This document shows positions 5,494 to 6,132 of a stretch of 6,132 bases of DNA, one piece after another. This DNA is from Candidatus Glassbacteria bacterium RIFCSPLOWO2_12_FULL_58_11 (GTDB lineage Bacteria > Gemmatimonadota > Glassbacteria > GWA2-58-10), in the NCBI GenBank assembly GCA_001780825.1, contig MFIX01000128.1, positions 1 through 6,132 of the forward strand, read 5' to 3'. The notes under the pieces are model-generated. The model ran no database searches. It was not told the DNA's origin and worked only from the letters and a program-made list of their open reading frames with translations. Position numbers and translations under genes: made by a program. Numbering within the stretch: the stretch's first letter is position 1; each line of letters starts with the position of its first letter.

Positions 5494-6132
5494 ATGGCAG
5501 AATCAGATCTGACGGGAAAGGCCGGCGCGCGTCCGGGCCTCGTGATATTCCTGATACTGTTCGGCGCGTCAATGGGATATTTGGAGGCGGCGGTAGTGGT
5601 GTACCTGCGCGAGATAATCTATCCCGACGGTTTCTCCTTTCCGTTGAGAATGATCGGCGGCGCGATCCTGAGGGTGGAGATCGGCCGCGAGCTGGCCACG
5701 TTGGGGATGCTTGCGGCCCTGGCCCTGATAGCCGGCAAGTCTTTTTACGAGAGGTTTGCCTTTTTCTCTCTGACCTTCGCCACCTGGGATATATTTTATT
5801 ACATCTGGCTTAAATTGCTCCTGGGCTGGCCGGAAAGTTTGCTGACCTGGGATATCCTGTTTTTGATTCCGCTGCCCTGGATCGCTCCGGTGCTCTCGCC
5901 GATTATCGTGTCTCTCTGCCTGATTGCCGGCGCCGTTCTGATCCTGAGGCGGCTTTGGAACGGCGGAGTTTTCGAGCTGAACCTGCGGGAATGGCTGATC
6001 GCCTCGGGCGGCGCGTTTCTTATTTTTCTTTCCTATATTGCCGACCTGGATGCCGGTAAAGGCTACACCCGTCCCGCCCCGTACCGTTGGGAATTGCTGG
6101 CAGTCGGAGTGGCTGCGGGTTTTTACGCCCTG
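5494..6132 (+). CDS. Uncharacterised polytopic membrane protein, 3' end beyond the window
   Basis: The first 213 codons are visible, open to the last base, so the C-terminus is missing. I recognise the general look of a conserved hypothetical membrane protein but know no function. Hydrophobic segments lie at about residues 15-38, 66-83, 87-110, 121-151, 167-184 and from 199. Polar residues sit within or beside them in motif-like stretches: GYLEAAVVVYLRE (28-40), VEIGRELATLG (61-71), TWDIFYYIWLK (97-107) and TWDILFLIPLPWIAP (118-132). The TWDI motif occurs twice, 21 residues apart. No signal peptide cleavage site or soluble catalytic domain is seen. The ATG is preceded by AGGGA at 5480-5484 with nine bases between. 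It begins 72 bp after the GH42 stop and in the same reading frame, so the two could be co-transcribed unless the terminator between them works. Confidence 0.82.
   Translation, partial: MAESDLTGKAGARPGLVIFLILFGASMGYLEAAVVVYLREIIYPDGFSFPLRMIGGAILRVEIGRELATLGMLAALALIAGKSFYERFAFFSLTFATWDIFYYIWLKLLLGWPESLLTWDILFLIPLPWIAPVLSPIIVSLCLIAGAVLILRRLWNGGVFELNLREWLIASGGAFLIFLSYIADLDAGKGYTRPAPYRWELLAVGVAAGFYAL

Overview
The window is a GC-rich bacterial chromosomal segment with four complete protein genes and one gene cut by the right edge. The hflK-hflC pair, Shine-Dalgarno-type ribosome binding sites, sigma70-like promoters and exclusive use of TGA at the four visible stops suggest a Gram-negative-type bacterium. 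The phylum cannot be fixed from the sequence. The mixture of a prohibitin pair, a DUF72 protein and a GH42-type glycosidase without sugar-operon neighbours would fit an uncultured environmental lineage, but that is a guess.

Left part (1-2023, plus strand): a sigma70-like promoter at 3-32 precedes hflK and hflC, two membrane-anchored SPFH/prohibitin-family proteins that in E. coli form a cage around the FtsH protease. The two genes are 78 bp apart and probably co-transcribed. ftsH itself is not present here.

Middle (2024-2303, 280 bp): a convergent intergenic space between hflC and a minus-strand gene. It holds a weak terminator hairpin, a 79-bp composite inverted repeat made of two diverged hairpins with 9-bp matching ends, and a third short palindrome that looks like a relative of the same element. 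A minus-strand gene (2304-3119) then encodes a DUF72/YecE-type TIM-barrel protein whose last five residues resemble a sliding-clamp-binding motif.

Right part (3120-6132): a 199-bp divergent promoter region, in which oppositely directed promoters appear to share one -10 sequence, separates the DUF72 gene from a 700-residue GH42-type beta-galactosidase-like enzyme with both expected catalytic glutamates and no signal peptide. A diverged copy of a piece of this gene lies just after its stop, together with a possible terminator. The last gene encodes an uncharacterised polytopic membrane protein, cut at the right edge.

The DUF72 and GH42 genes may be co-regulated through the shared control region, and hflKC is a separate unit. 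I see no CRISPR array, tRNA, rRNA, transposase or phage gene, and no convincing new multigene system. The points most worth checking are the intergenic hairpin family, the duplicated GH42 fragment, the C-terminal motif of the DUF72 protein and the end-of-window membrane protein. No gene-free stretch exceeds 300 bases.
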